Of a stretch of 36,618 bases of DNA, positions 27,504-35,967 are shown one piece after another. This DNA comes from Bacillota bacterium (GTDB lineage Bacteria > Bacillota > Dehalobacteriia > UBA4068). A program made the position numbers and the translations under genes. The stretch lies in the NCBI GenBank assembly GCA_030527285.1, contig JAUNBC010000017.1:1-36618 (forward strand). The letters run 5' to 3'. How positions within the stretch are numbered: position 1 is the stretch's first letter; every line of letters begins with the position of its first letter. The notes under the pieces were generated by a model that saw only the letters and a program-made list of their open reading frames with translations, did no database searches and had not been told where the DNA came from.

Positions 27504-28446
27504 TGACGCTGACCTCCTCATCCATGCTGCGGCCAGTCTCATAATTTACCGGCAACGCGGTCGAGCTCAAGCCCTGCCATACGCCAAATATCACCAGCGC
27601 GCCGCCGATCAGCTGCAGCCAAACCAGGCTTTCGTTAAGGAATATCATCGACAGCAGTATCGAGGACACCGGTAAAAAGCAATTCAGCATACCGCATACC
27701 GATGCGCCGATAGTGTTGAGCCCGCGATTCCACAGCAGATAGCCAAGCCCGCCGGGCACGACGCCTAAATAAGCGCTCCAGAACCATTGCCGCGCCGTCA
27801 GCTCCGCCAGCATATCAAAACGCGCGATCAACAGCGGCGATATCGCGACCGTCGACACAGCGAACATCCAAAACAATCCTTGATAATAGCTGAGATAATG
27901 GCCGTAATGACGATTGATTATCGTATACGCCGCCCAAAACAATCCGGCCAGCAGCAGTATCAGATCGGGCGGATAAAAGCGTATCTGCCGTCCGGCTAAA
28001 ATATCCGCGCCGGACACGGTCAGGCAAACGCCGGCCGCGGCGATGATAATACCGATCAGCTTGCGCTTGCCTAAAGGCTCTTTAAGAAAGAAATAGGACA
28101 TCAAAACGATATAAACGGGATTGCAGCCGACGATCAACGAGGATTTACCGGCCTCGCAATGCTCCAGACCTAAATTCATCAGCAGCAGGAAGGCGGCGGA
28201 ACCGATCAACCCCATCAGCGTGAAAGGCAGGGCATGCGCGCGAAACGCCGGTAGATCCGGCAATTCGCGATGCGCGGCTACTGAACAGCCGGCAAAAACT
28301 AAGGAGAACAGCACGCGCAAACAGGTAATCAGATAGGGGTCTACCCCATCTAATATCAGAAAGCGCACCGCCGGATAGGCGCTGCCCCAAATGATCACCG
28401 TGCCGAGCACCATCAGGATATAGAATTTACGCTTATGCTGCTTCAT
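27496..28446 (-). CDS. EamA/DMT-family transporter
   Basis: A 316-residue membrane protein with about ten hydrophobic helices in two EamA repeats. Repeat 1 begins GTVIIWGSAYPAVRFL and ends FFLKEPLGKRKLIGIIIAAAG. Repeat 2 begins LLLAGLFWAAYTIINRHY and ends IFLNESLVWLQLIGGALVIFG; the ExLxxxQxxG-type ending is typical of these drug/metabolite exporters. AAAGGGCGG lies just before ATG 28446. As first gene of an operon with lysA it might export an amino acid, but this is inference only. Confidence 0.9.
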   Translation of the reverse strand: MKQHKRKFYILMVLGTVIIWGSAYPAVRFLILDGVDPYLITCLRVLFSLVFAGCSVAAHRELPDLPAFRAHALPFTLMGLIGSAAFLLLMNLGLEHCEAGKSSLIVGCNPVYIVLMSYFFLKEPLGKRKLIGIIIAAAGVCLTVSGADILAGRQIRFYPPDLILLLAGLFWAAYTIINRHYGHYLSYYQGLFWMFAVSTVAISPLLIARFDMLAELTARQWFWSAYLGVVPGGLGYLLWNRGLNTIGASVCGMLNCFLPVSSILLSMIFLNESLVWLQLIGGALVIFGVWQGLSSTALPVNYETGRSMDEEVSVNG

Positions 28447-28529
28447 GCCGCCCTTTCTTAAACGACTGATCTGTCATTCATCTATCCGATATTAAAGGAA
28501 TAAAACCTCGCTGGCAGAATACATTTAAC

Positions 28530-29228
28530 ATGACCACCATGGATAAGCATGGCGCGCTCGCGCTCAATTCTTTCCAATTAAAGCTGCTGGCTTGCGCCTT
28601 TATGCTCATCGACCATATCGGCTATTTACTGCTGCCGCAATACCTGTTCCTGCGCGTCATCGGCCGGCTGGCCTTCCCCATCTTCGCCTATATGCTGGCC
28701 AATGGCTGGCGCTATAGCGGCGATCGTCGCAAATATCTGCTGCGCCTGCTGCTGTTCGCGGTGCTCTTTCAGCCGCTATACAGCATCTGTATGAACGATG
28801 CGCAGCTCTTCCTCCGGCTGAATATCTTATTCACGCTGGCGCTGGGTCTGCTCTGCATCATCTGCTATCAGTATCTTTGCGGCAAAGATATAGATTGGCG
28901 CATAGCGGCGCTGATCGCCGTTCCCTTCGCCGTCTTCGCCCAACTCACGCATCTGGAATATGGCGCTTACGGCCTGCTGCTGATCTTCACCGCGCATTTG
29001 TTCTTCGAGCGCGAGCTGCAGCTAACTCTCGCCTGGATGGCTGTAAGCGCATTGGCCGTGATCGGCCTGACCGGCATGCGCGAGCTGCAATTATTCGCGC
29101 TTGCCGCCCTGCCGCTGCTCAGTATGTATAACGGCGAGCGCGGGCGCGGCAGCCGATGGCTGTTCTACGGCTTCTATTGCCTGCACATACCGCTGCTGTA
29201 TCTGCTGCGGCTGTGGCTGGCGGCGTAA
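28530..29228 (+). CDS. TraX-family membrane protein
   Basis: A 232-residue polytopic protein with about seven to nine hydrophobic helices. The opening LNSFQLKLLACAFMLIDHIGYLL and the segment LRVIGRLAFPIFAYMLANG followed by RRKYLLRLLLFAVLFQPLY are hallmarks of TraX, named for F-pilin N-acetylation and found widely as chromosomal acyltransferase-3-like proteins of unknown role. No good ribosome site precedes ATG 28530 (AAAGGAA lies about 30 bp away); ATG 28539 is an alternative start. It is one of only two plus-strand genes here and stands alone, facing the yfbR gene. Confidence 0.83.
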   Translation: MTTMDKHGALALNSFQLKLLACAFMLIDHIGYLLLPQYLFLRVIGRLAFPIFAYMLANGWRYSGDRRKYLLRLLLFAVLFQPLYSICMNDAQLFLRLNILFTLALGLLCIICYQYLCGKDIDWRIAALIAVPFAVFAQLTHLEYGAYGLLLIFTAHLFFERELQLTLAWMAVSALAVIGLTGMRELQLFALAALPLLSMYNGERGRGSRWLFYGFYCLHIPLLYLLRLWLAA

Positions 29229-29240
29229 GCGGCGGCGACG

Positions 29241-29819
29241 CTATTCCAGCTCGTCTATGGTCATGGCAAAGCTCTCGATGCAATTCTGCAAAAACCATTT
29301 TAGCGCCGGCACGTCTGTAAACTTGTCCAGCTCTTTTTTGATGCTCGCTTGCGCCCGGGTAAATTCGCAATTACCGGCGGTGGCTTCCTCGATGCATTTG
29401 ATATAAGCGGCCAGCTTGTCCGCCGCCTTGACGATACGCAGCGGCGCCTCGTTACCGGCAAACAAATACGGCAGATAATCCTCCCGCAGCGGCTCCGGCA
29501 GTTTTTCCAGCAGCTTGCGCTTGGCCGCCTGCTCAAGCTCGCCGTAAGCGCGCTTGATCGCGGGATTATAGTATTTTACCGGCGTCGGCAGATCGCCGAT
29601 CACCACCTCGCCAACATCATGGTACAACGCCAGCAGCACGATTTGGCCCGCGTCATTGCTCTCGCCGAAATAACGGTTGCCGATCAGCGCCAGCGCATGG
29701 GCGAGCATCGCTACCTGCTGGCTATGCTCGGCAATATTCTCCGCGCGCGTATTGCGCATCAGGCTCCAGCGGTCGATCAGCTTCATCCGCGACATATAGG
29801 CGTAAAAGCCGTAGCTCAT
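29241..29819 (-). CDS. yfbR: 5'-deoxynucleotidase, YfbR type (HD domain)
   Basis: This HD-domain phosphatase removes phosphate from deoxyribonucleoside 5'-monophosphates. The 192-residue product closely follows the YfbR layout: substrate-site DRW (16-18), ENIAEHSQQVA with H32, the HD pair H67-D68 in LYHDVGEVVIGDLPTPVKY (with E71 and D76), and D134 in KAADKLAAYIKC. The ribosome site AGGAGGAGC overlaps the serA stop, so it is probably the second gene of a serA-yfbR operon. It converges with traX, the gap being only 12 bp and without an obvious terminator. Confidence 0.9.
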   Translation of the reverse strand: MSYGFYAYMSRMKLIDRWSLMRNTRAENIAEHSQQVAMLAHALALIGNRYFGESNDAGQIVLLALYHDVGEVVIGDLPTPVKYYNPAIKRAYGELEQAAKRKLLEKLPEPLREDYLPYLFAGNEAPLRIVKAADKLAAYIKCIEEATAGNCEFTRAQASIKKELDKFTDVPALKWFLQNCIESFAMTIDELE

Positions 29820-29827
29820 AGCTCCTC

Positions 29828-31411
29828 CTAAAATTCGACTAAGCGGACTTTATAGATATCGGACACCGATTCTATGGCTTTCATCTGCTCGTCGGTGGGC
29901 TTTTGGCTGACGCCGATCGTCATCATCGCCAGTTTATCGTCTCTTTTCGACGGGCAGACCTGCATCGCGGAAATATTGATGTTCTGCTCGCCCAGTACCA
30001 TGCCGATGCGTCCGATCATGCCCGGACGGTCGGCGTTTTCCACCACCAGCATATACGGCTCGGGGCGGAAGTCAAAGCGGAAGCCGTCGATCTCCACGAT
30101 ACGCGGATCGTCGTTGCCAAAGATGGTACCGCAATATTGGTAAATGCGTTCTCCCGCCGATACGCGCACGCGCACCAGACTCGGGAAATGGCCGCTCGGT
30201 TTTTCCTTGCTCTCGATCACCTTAACGCCGCGCCCCTCGGCTACGCGCCGCGCGTTGACGTAATTGATCTGCTCTTTGAGTATCGGCTCAAACAACCCGC
30301 GCAGCACCGCGCGCGTGATCACGTCGGTGTCCAGCTCGCCCACCGTACCGCAATACTCCACCGTCACCCGTTCGATCGGCTTTTTTTGCAGCTGATGATA
30401 GAGCTTGCCCAGCAGCTCGCCCAAGCGCAGATACGGCTTGATCACATTGACGTCCTCGGCCTTTAATATCGGCAGATTGACGGCATTGGCGACGATCTCG
30501 CCCTTCAGCGCGTTGACCACCTCGTCGGCCACGGTAATGCCGACGTTCTCCTGCGCCTCGTCGGTCGTTGCGCCGATATGCGGCGTGACGATGAAATTAT
30601 CCAGCTCATACAGCGGCGAATCAAGGCAGGGCTCCTTGGCCAGCACGTCGCAGGCCGCGGCCGCCACCTTGCCCGAGCGCAGCGCATCAGCCAGCGCCGC
30701 CTCGTCATAAAGGCCGCCGCGCGCGCAGTTGACGACGCGCACGCCGTCTTTCATCATTGCGAATTGCTCCGCGCCGACCATGCCGATGGTCTCCGGCGTT
30801 TTGGGCGTATGTATGGTCAGATAATCGACCTCGCGCAATAATTCCTCCAGCGATACCGCCTTGCGCACATTGGCCTGACGAAAACGCTCGTCCGTGATAT
30901 AGGGGTCATAGGCGATGATATCCATATCAAAGGCGCGCATCCGTTTGGCCACCAGATTACCGATGCGTCCCAGGCCGATAATACCCAGCGTCTTGCCGGA
31001 CAGCTCATGCCCTTGAAAACGGCTGCGTCCCCATTCGCCGCTTTTGATGCTGTTATTGGCCTGAGGTATATTGCGGCAAACGGAGATCAGCAGGCCGATG
31101 GTCAGCTCGCAGGCCGATACCGAATTGGAATCAGGCGTATTGACGACGATGATACCCCGGTCAGTAGCCGCTTCCATGTCGATATTATCCACGCCGTTAC
31201 CGGCGCGGCCAACGACCTTGAGCCTGGTCGCCGCCTCTAACAGCTGTTTATCCACTATCGGTTGAGAGCGCACGATCAATCCGTCAAATTCGCCGATGAT
31301 CGACAGCAGCTTTTCGCGCGAGATCTCTTTATCATAGACGATCTCCAAACCGCTGCCGTTCAAAACGTCAATGCCGCGCTGATTGATCTTCTCCGCTACC
31401 AGAATTTTCAT
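29828..31411 (-). CDS. serA: D-3-phosphoglycerate dehydrogenase with ACT domain
   Basis: It catalyses the first step of serine synthesis, NAD-dependent oxidation of 3-phosphoglycerate. The 527-residue product is the long type: substrate/NAD-binding domains with GLGRIG at 146-151 and catalytic R231 (NCARGG), E260 and H278 (PHIGATTDEAQ), then an intervening regulatory domain and a C-terminal ACT domain (about 453-527, ENADRPGMIGRIGMVLGEQ) expected to bind serine. GGGAG lies before ATG 31411. A consensus promoter lies 34 bp upstream, and yfbR follows 8 bp after the stop. Confidence 0.96.
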   Translation of the reverse strand: MKILVAEKINQRGIDVLNGSGLEIVYDKEISREKLLSIIGEFDGLIVRSQPIVDKQLLEAATRLKVVGRAGNGVDNIDMEAATDRGIIVVNTPDSNSVSACELTIGLLISVCRNIPQANNSIKSGEWGRSRFQGHELSGKTLGIIGLGRIGNLVAKRMRAFDMDIIAYDPYITDERFRQANVRKAVSLEELLREVDYLTIHTPKTPETIGMVGAEQFAMMKDGVRVVNCARGGLYDEAALADALRSGKVAAAACDVLAKEPCLDSPLYELDNFIVTPHIGATTDEAQENVGITVADEVVNALKGEIVANAVNLPILKAEDVNVIKPYLRLGELLGKLYHQLQKKPIERVTVEYCGTVGELDTDVITRAVLRGLFEPILKEQINYVNARRVAEGRGVKVIESKEKPSGHFPSLVRVRVSAGERIYQYCGTIFGNDDPRIVEIDGFRFDFRPEPYMLVVENADRPGMIGRIGMVLGEQNINISAMQVCPSKRDDKLAMMTIGVSQKPTDEQMKAIESVSDIYKVRLVEF

Positions 31412-31444
31412 TTTTACATCTCCCTTACAAAAATAAATAAATTA

Positions 31445-31473
31445 ATTATACTTGCTAATTATACCAATGTCAA
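31445..31473 (-). promoter_or_regulatory. Consensus SigA promoter of serA-yfbR
   Basis: Perfect TTGACA (31473-31468), 17-bp spacer and perfect TATAAT (31450-31445) on the minus strand. The T tract of the upstream terminator runs straight into the -35 box. Confidence 0.88.
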
Positions 31474-31498
31474 TAAAAATAGCCCTGCTCGGGCTATT
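31474..31498 (-). terminator. Terminator after the degenerate HD-GYP gene
   Basis: On the minus strand AATAGCCC pairs perfectly with GGGCTATT around GAGCA, followed by TTTATTG, whose end is the serA -35 box. Confidence 0.8.
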
Positions 31499-31523
31499 AT
31501 TTCAGCCGCTTTTTCGCATTCAG

Positions 31524-32330
31524 CTATCTGAATAAATATACTCTCTCCGATATTCTCTCCGCCAGCCGCCGGTCGCGTTGTAAGCGTTCAAAGGCATGAT
31601 ATACGTCCGGATCAAGTATGCTGCCGCTGTAAAGCCCTAATTCCGCCAAAGCCGCCTGCGCATCCAAAGCGCCGGTATGCGGGTTGGCATGGGTAAAGTA
31701 GTCATACATCCACACCACGCGGAATATCCGGCACAGCAGCGGTATGCTGCGTCCAAGCAAGCCTTTTGGCCCGCTGCCGTCATAGCGCTCCTCATGGCAG
31801 CGTATATACTCGGCAATCGGCCGCAATTGCCGGATATTGGCGGCGATCTCCGCGCCCTTATCCACATGCTTATCCCACAGCGCGCGCTGCTGCTCGTCCA
31901 TATCCGCGCCCAAACGGGCGATCGAGCTATGCACGGACACCACGCCGATATCATAGCAATAACAGAGCATACGCAGCTCATGGCGCTGCCGCTGCGTCAG
32001 GTTCATCAGCTCCGCCAGCCGCAGCGCATGATAGAGCAATCTCTTGCTGCGCTCGCGGCTCTGTTCCGCGCCGTACAGCGCCTCGCGGCGCGCGGGCGCA
32101 AGCAGCAGCACCCGGCGGTATTCGCTCTCGGCGTGGGTGATATCCGCCGCCGCCGTCAGCAGCAACAGCAGGATCAGCAGCAGCCTGAGCAGCAGGCGCA
32201 GCAGATGCGCGGCCGGCCACAGCGCATAGGCAAACGCAAGCTGTCCGGTAAGCATCAGCAGCAAGCTGTCGGCCAGCCATAAGGCCAAAGCTATCGCAGT
32301 ATATGTCAGAAATTTTCTGCCGTGGCGCAT
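31524..32330 (-). CDS. Membrane protein with degenerate HD-GYP domain
   Basis: The 268-residue product has two hydrophobic segments (about 8-32 and 34-63), a cytoplasmic linker and a C-terminal HD-GYP-like domain, a family that hydrolyses c-di-GMP. Here the HD pair is Y126-D127 (CYDIGVVSV instead of HDIGK), and the GYP site reads CHEERYDGSGPKGL, lacking the tyrosine. Other family positions such as H155 and IPLLCRIFRVV remain. It is therefore probably a non-catalytic sensor or binding protein. GGAGATATT precedes ATG 32330. It follows walJ and the HtrC-like gene and has its own terminator. Confidence 0.78.
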   Translation of the reverse strand: MRHGRKFLTYTAIALALWLADSLLLMLTGQLAFAYALWPAAHLLRLLLRLLLILLLLLTAAADITHAESEYRRVLLLAPARREALYGAEQSRERSKRLLYHALRLAELMNLTQRQRHELRMLCYCYDIGVVSVHSSIARLGADMDEQQRALWDKHVDKGAEIAANIRQLRPIAEYIRCHEERYDGSGPKGLLGRSIPLLCRIFRVVWMYDYFTHANPHTGALDAQAALAELGLYSGSILDPDVYHAFERLQRDRRLAERISERVYLFR

Positions 32331-32417
32331 AATATCTCCAGCGGTTCAGCGTACCGTCCAAAGCTTTTCGTTATGCTTATACTATTCTTATTCGCCCTGT
32401 CATTTCCTGCCGGAAAA

Positions 32418-33170
32418 CTACCTGCCGATCACCTTTTGCACGATATTTATCGGTATGGCGAAGCCCATGCCCTCGAAATTCACGTCGATTATCTTGATGC
32501 TATTGATGCCGATGACCTCGCCGCGGCTGTTGACCAACGGCCCGCCGCTGTTGCCGGGATTGATCGCCGCGTCGGTTTGCAGCAGCTGCTTCATATTGCC
32601 ATCGTCAAGGATTATCTGCCGGTCGATGCCGGAGATCACGCCGCAGGTCAGCGAGCTGGTAAATTGCTCGCCGCCCGGATTGCCGATGGCGAAGACCAGA
32701 TCCCCCACCGCCAGCTTATCGGAATCGCCGAGCTGCGCCGGCGTTAAACCGTCGGCTTCGACGTCCAGCACCGCAATATCGCTGCCCGGATAAGCGCCGA
32801 GCAGTTCGGCCTGTATCTCGCGGCCGTCGCACAACACCACGGCGATTTGCGCGGCCTCCGCGATCACATGATAGTTGGTGACGATAGTGCCATTGGTATC
32901 AATGATCAGACCGCTGCCCGTACCGTTCAGCGGATGCTCGTTGTCGGCGGAGATATTCTTGATAAAGACGACGCTTGGCGAGACCTCGGCGGCGATATCG
33001 CGAATAAAAGCGCCCGGTTCCGACGAGCGGCGTATCAGCATCGCGCCGCGCGCCTCGCTGGCCGACGCCGGCGTCATCCCGCCGCTGCCAACGATCATGC
33101 CGGCGCCCACGGCCAGCGTCAGCGCCAGCATCAACAGCGCCAGCCGTCTTTTTCTGCCTCCGCCTATCAA
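32418..33170 (-). CDS. HtrC-like trypsin-type serine protease
   Basis: A 250-residue exported or membrane-anchored protease. An N-terminal hydrophobic segment (9-28) follows a basic start. The chymotrypsin-fold domain carries H101 (VTNYHVI), D131 (GSDIAVLDV) and S208 (INPGNSGGPLV). It is close to HtrA/HtrC in sequence but ends after the protease domain (IPINIVQKVIGR) without a PDZ domain. The start is TTG 33170 with AAAGGAG 11 bases upstream; no ATG is available nearby. It lies 31 bp after walJ, matching the walJ-htrC order at the wal locus of Bacillus, although walRK are not in this window. Confidence 0.88.
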   Translation of the reverse strand: MIGGGRKRRLALLMLALTLAVGAGMIVGSGGMTPASASEARGAMLIRRSSEPGAFIRDIAAEVSPSVVFIKNISADNEHPLNGTGSGLIIDTNGTIVTNYHVIAEAAQIAVVLCDGREIQAELLGAYPGSDIAVLDVEADGLTPAQLGDSDKLAVGDLVFAIGNPGGEQFTSSLTCGVISGIDRQIILDDGNMKQLLQTDAAINPGNSGGPLVNSRGEVIGINSIKIIDVNFEGMGFAIPINIVQKVIGR

Positions 33171-33201
33171 CTTACGCAGCGCTCCTTTCGCCGCGCCGGT
33201 T

Positions 33202-33990
33202 TTAGGCTCCTCGCGGCTCGATACAGATCAACGGATGCGGCGCTTTGCGCGGCGCTACCGATATGTTACAGGGAATATGGCCGAAATGCTGCTCGACGAT
33301 AGCGCAGACGGTGTCGAAAGCCAGCTCGGGCGTATTATTGGCGGCGCTGAGATGCGACAGCAATACCGCCTGCGTATTCGCGCCGATCAATTGCACCAGC
33401 GCGTCTCCGGCCTGCTCATTGGACAAATGCCCATATGCCGACTCAATGCGCTGCTTCAGCCGCTCCGTATACGGGCCGCGCCGCAGCATTTGCAGATCAT
33501 GATTGGCTTCCAGCACCAGCGCGTCGCTGCCGGCCAAGGCGTCCAGCATCGCCGCTGTTACCTTACCGGTATCGGTGACCACGCCCAACCGCTGTCCATC
33601 ATGGCTGAACACCATACCCACAGGCTGCGCCGCGTCATGCGAAAGGCGGAAAAAATCGACCGCGATCTCGCCAATGCTCATGCCATAGTCAAATGTATTC
33701 CGCTCGAAGGGGAAAAATTCATCGCCAAAGGGCAAATGCTCCCATGTTTTAGCGCTGGCGTATATGGGTATGCCGTAGCGGCGCGATAAAGCCGCCGCCG
33801 ACTGTATATGGTCGCTGTGCTCATGAGTGATCAGCAAAGCCGCCAATTCCTCGATACGCCCGCCCAGCTGTTCCAGCGAATTCTTGATATGCCGCATCGA
33901 GCAGCCGGCGTCCACCAGCAGCTTGGTGCGTCCGCCGCGTATATACAGGCAATTCCCCGATGAGCCCGAAGCAAAAGTAGTAAACTCCAT
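33202..33990 (-). CDS. walJ: MBL-fold metallohydrolase WalJ (YycJ/VicX)
   Basis: The 262-residue metallo-beta-lactamase-fold protein begins EFTTFASGSSGNCLYI and has the dinuclear metal motif H56-E-H58-S-D60-H61 (ITHEHSDHI), then HDAAQPVGMVF, TDTGKV, LEANHD and YGHLSNEQAGD, all YycJ-type features. In Bacillus the gene belongs to the WalRK operon, and the protein has been linked to DNA repair and coordination of replication with cell-wall control. GGAGACGCAT precedes ATG 33990. The htrC-like gene follows, supporting the assignment. Confidence 0.92.
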   Translation of the reverse strand: MEFTTFASGSSGNCLYIRGGRTKLLVDAGCSMRHIKNSLEQLGGRIEELAALLITHEHSDHIQSAAALSRRYGIPIYASAKTWEHLPFGDEFFPFERNTFDYGMSIGEIAVDFFRLSHDAAQPVGMVFSHDGQRLGVVTDTGKVTAAMLDALAGSDALVLEANHDLQMLRRGPYTERLKQRIESAYGHLSNEQAGDALVQLIGANTQAVLLSHLSAANNTPELAFDTVCAIVEQHFGHIPCNISVAPRKAPHPLICIEPRGA

Positions 33991-34035
33991 ATGCGTCTCC
34001 GATGTCCCGCGGCCGCAGCCGCTTATTTATACCAT

Positions 34036-34069
34036 GCTAATTCTATCACATTGCTAATTCTATCACATT
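34036..34069. repeat. Two adjacent 17-bp direct repeats in the divergent walJ / copZ-like spacer
   Basis: GCTAATTCTATCACATT occurs twice with no gap (34036-34052 and 34053-34069), about 46 bp upstream of the walJ start and just before the copZ-like promoter. A TATAAA-like -10 for walJ follows on the minus strand. The tandem sites could be a regulator-binding site or a simple duplication. Confidence 0.6.
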
Positions 34070-34088
34070 TTACGCTCAAAATAAAACC

Positions 34089-34117
34089 TTGAATTAAAGC
34101 GCAAAATATGATAATAT
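34089..34117 (+). promoter_or_regulatory. Promoter of the CopZ-like gene
   Basis: TTGAAT (34089-34094), 17-bp spacer, TAATAT (34112-34117), 29 bp before the ATG. Confidence 0.65.
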
Positions 34118-34146
34118 ATATCGGCATAATAAAATGAGGTCATCAT

Positions 34147-34380
34147 ATGTGTGAAAGTTGCGGCTGCGGTTCTGAGCATCATCATACGCATCTGGTGCTG
34201 CCTGTAGGCGGTATGTCCTGCGCGCATTGCTCCAAGAATATCGAGGACGCCGTCAATAAACTGCCCGGCGTTTCCGCCAGGGCCGATCATCAGACCGGCT
34301 CTGTGGAGCTGACTATGCACGACGACGGCGATCTGGCGGCGGTCAAGCAGGCCATCGCCGATCTCGGTTTCGACGTATAA
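34147..34380 (+). CDS. CopZ-like heavy-metal-associated (HMA) domain protein
   Basis: A 77-residue cytoplasmic protein. Residues 15-77 are an HMA fold with the metal-binding loop GGMSCAHC (C24 and C27) and the usual ending AIADLGFDV, as in copper chaperones. The N-terminal tail MCESCGCGSEHHHTH is unusually rich in Cys and His and could be a second metal site. TGAGGT lies six bases before ATG 34147. The gene is monocistronic, between its own promoter and a strong terminator, and no copper ATPase or regulator is adjacent. Copper is the likely metal by family, not proven. Confidence 0.88.
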   Translation: MCESCGCGSEHHHTHLVLPVGGMSCAHCSKNIEDAVNKLPGVSARADHQTGSVELTMHDDGDLAAVKQAIADLGFDV

Positions 34381-34396
34381 CGGCTTTTACCGCTAA

Positions 34397-34441
34397 TTAA
34401 AAAGGCTGGGGCACTGATCGTGCCTCAGCCTTTTGCTTTTT
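34397..34441. terminator. Bidirectional terminator between the CopZ-like and M23 genes
   Basis: AAAAGGCTGGGGCAC pairs with GTGCCTCAGCCTTTT around TGATC (one G-T pair), followed on the plus strand by GCTTTTTT and on the minus strand by a T-rich tract. It serves both convergent genes. Confidence 0.87.
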
Positions 34442-34453
34442 TATCAGAACGCT

Positions 34454-35773
34454 TTATTCAAGATAGCTGAGCGGATCCACCGCCAAGCCTTCGAAACGTA
34501 TCTCAAAATGCAGATGCGGCCCGGTCGTGGTACCGGTCATACCGATAGCGGCAATTCCCTGACTGCGCTCGACCACGTCGCCGACCTCCACATTGGTCAC
34601 GCTCAGATGCGCATAATAGGTCTCCACGCCGCCGCCATGATCGATGATCACCATCAAACCATAGCCGGACATATAATCGACAAAGGTCACGGTACCGGCC
34701 TCAGCCGCGAATACCGAGGTGCCGATAGCATTGGCGATGTCGATGCCGCTATGCCAGCCGCGCGCACGCACGCCGAAACGCGAAGTCAAGGTGCCGGAGG
34801 TCGGCCAGCCGATGAAGCCGCTGCCGCCGCCGTCGCCGCGCGAGGCGATCTGTATCATCGTGCCGACCTTGACCACTTCATCGACCGGCTCCACGATCAC
34901 CACGCTATCCTTCTGTGTGGACGAGGTCACGACGCCGTTCTTCTCCGTCACCACGTTGGTGACCTCCTGCACGCCGTCTATACCTTCGCTGACGACTTCT
35001 TCCTTGCCGCGCAGCATTTCGCTATCTTCGATCTTTTCCGTGCCATAGGGCAGCGGTATCGTTTCTTTGCTCTCGCGCTCCACGTTGACGGTGATGATCG
35101 GGTCAATCTCCGCCAGCGGCGTTTTGCTGTTATACAGCAGCATATTCTTCGCTTCTTCGATGGTCAGTACCTTATTGCAATCGACCTCGACGCTGACCAG
35201 CGCGATCTCCTCATCGGTATAGATATTGCCGATACCGTCTTCGGAATTAGGATTGCCGAAATAATACTTGGCCTGCTGCACCGCCTCCTGAGCGGCTACC
35301 TGACTGGCCATGTAGAAGCGCGTTTTGCCGTCTATGTACACGGCCACCGCCTCGGCCACCATCTCGACGTTGTCGTTGAGCAGCGCCACGACCTGATCGA
35401 CGCTGGAATAGATCACGCCGCCGGGCAGAACACGGTCTATCGTAACTTCGTCGCCAAAAGAAACCTCCATACCATAGCGATCCTGATACTGTTCGGCTCG
35501 CTGCGCCAGGCATTTATCGATAGCCTGCTGCGCTTCCTCCTCCGATACCAGCGTCGCCAATTCCTCGCCATTGACTTTTATCACATACGCCATCGAGTTC
35601 GCCGAAACGTATTGCCCGCCCGCGCCGGCGACAAAGCCAATGCAAAGCAGCACCGCGACAAGGGAGATGATACGCTGCTTCATTTTGCGGCTCAAGCCGG
35701 CATGCTCGGGACCGCGTTTTGGTGGTTTTATAACTTGGGCCTCTTGAATGTCGTTCTTATAATCGATCGGCAT
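34454..35773 (-). CDS. G5-domain M23 murein hydrolase (LytM-type peptidase)
   Basis: The 439-residue product has a cytoplasmic tail, one membrane or signal segment (about 31-57, IISLVAVLLCIGFVAGAGG), a coiled/helical stalk region, a G5-like domain (about 225-305, ending VVIVEPVDEVVKVGT) and a C-terminal M23 peptidase. Zinc and catalytic residues are H341 and D345 (HSGID), H389 (YYAHL) and H420/H422 (HLHFE), so an active endopeptidase is likely. GAAGGGATC precedes ATG 35773. It has its own promoter and shares a terminator with the facing gene. The substrate is presumably peptidoglycan cross-bridges. Confidence 0.92.
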   Translation of the reverse strand: MPIDYKNDIQEAQVIKPPKRGPEHAGLSRKMKQRIISLVAVLLCIGFVAGAGGQYVSANSMAYVIKVNGEELATLVSEEEAQQAIDKCLAQRAEQYQDRYGMEVSFGDEVTIDRVLPGGVIYSSVDQVVALLNDNVEMVAEAVAVYIDGKTRFYMASQVAAQEAVQQAKYYFGNPNSEDGIGNIYTDEEIALVSVEVDCNKVLTIEEAKNMLLYNSKTPLAEIDPIITVNVERESKETIPLPYGTEKIEDSEMLRGKEEVVSEGIDGVQEVTNVVTEKNGVVTSSTQKDSVVIVEPVDEVVKVGTMIQIASRGDGGGSGFIGWPTSGTLTSRFGVRARGWHSGIDIANAIGTSVFAAEAGTVTFVDYMSGYGLMVIIDHGGGVETYYAHLSVTNVEVGDVVERSQGIAAIGMTGTTTGPHLHFEIRFEGLAVDPLSYLE

Positions 35774-35837
35774 TAGGATGATCCCTTCTTTTTCAAGCGA
35801 TTGCGAAATATGGCAAAAGCCACATTCTATACAGTAG

Positions 35838-35866
35838 ATTATAGCATAAACTCAGGCAAAACGCAA
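35838..35866 (-). promoter_or_regulatory. Promoter of the M23 peptidase gene
   Basis: TTGCGT (35866-35861), 17-bp spacer, TATAAT (35843-35838) on the minus strand, about 65 bp before the ATG. Confidence 0.65.
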
Positions 35867-35967
35867 GTAGCCTGACTTGAGGCGGAGCATAGGCTTAGAC
35901 TGCCGTAACTCCCGCTACCGGCAGCGTTCCACCTATATCAAAGCCTCTAAAGAGATTCAGAGGTAGA

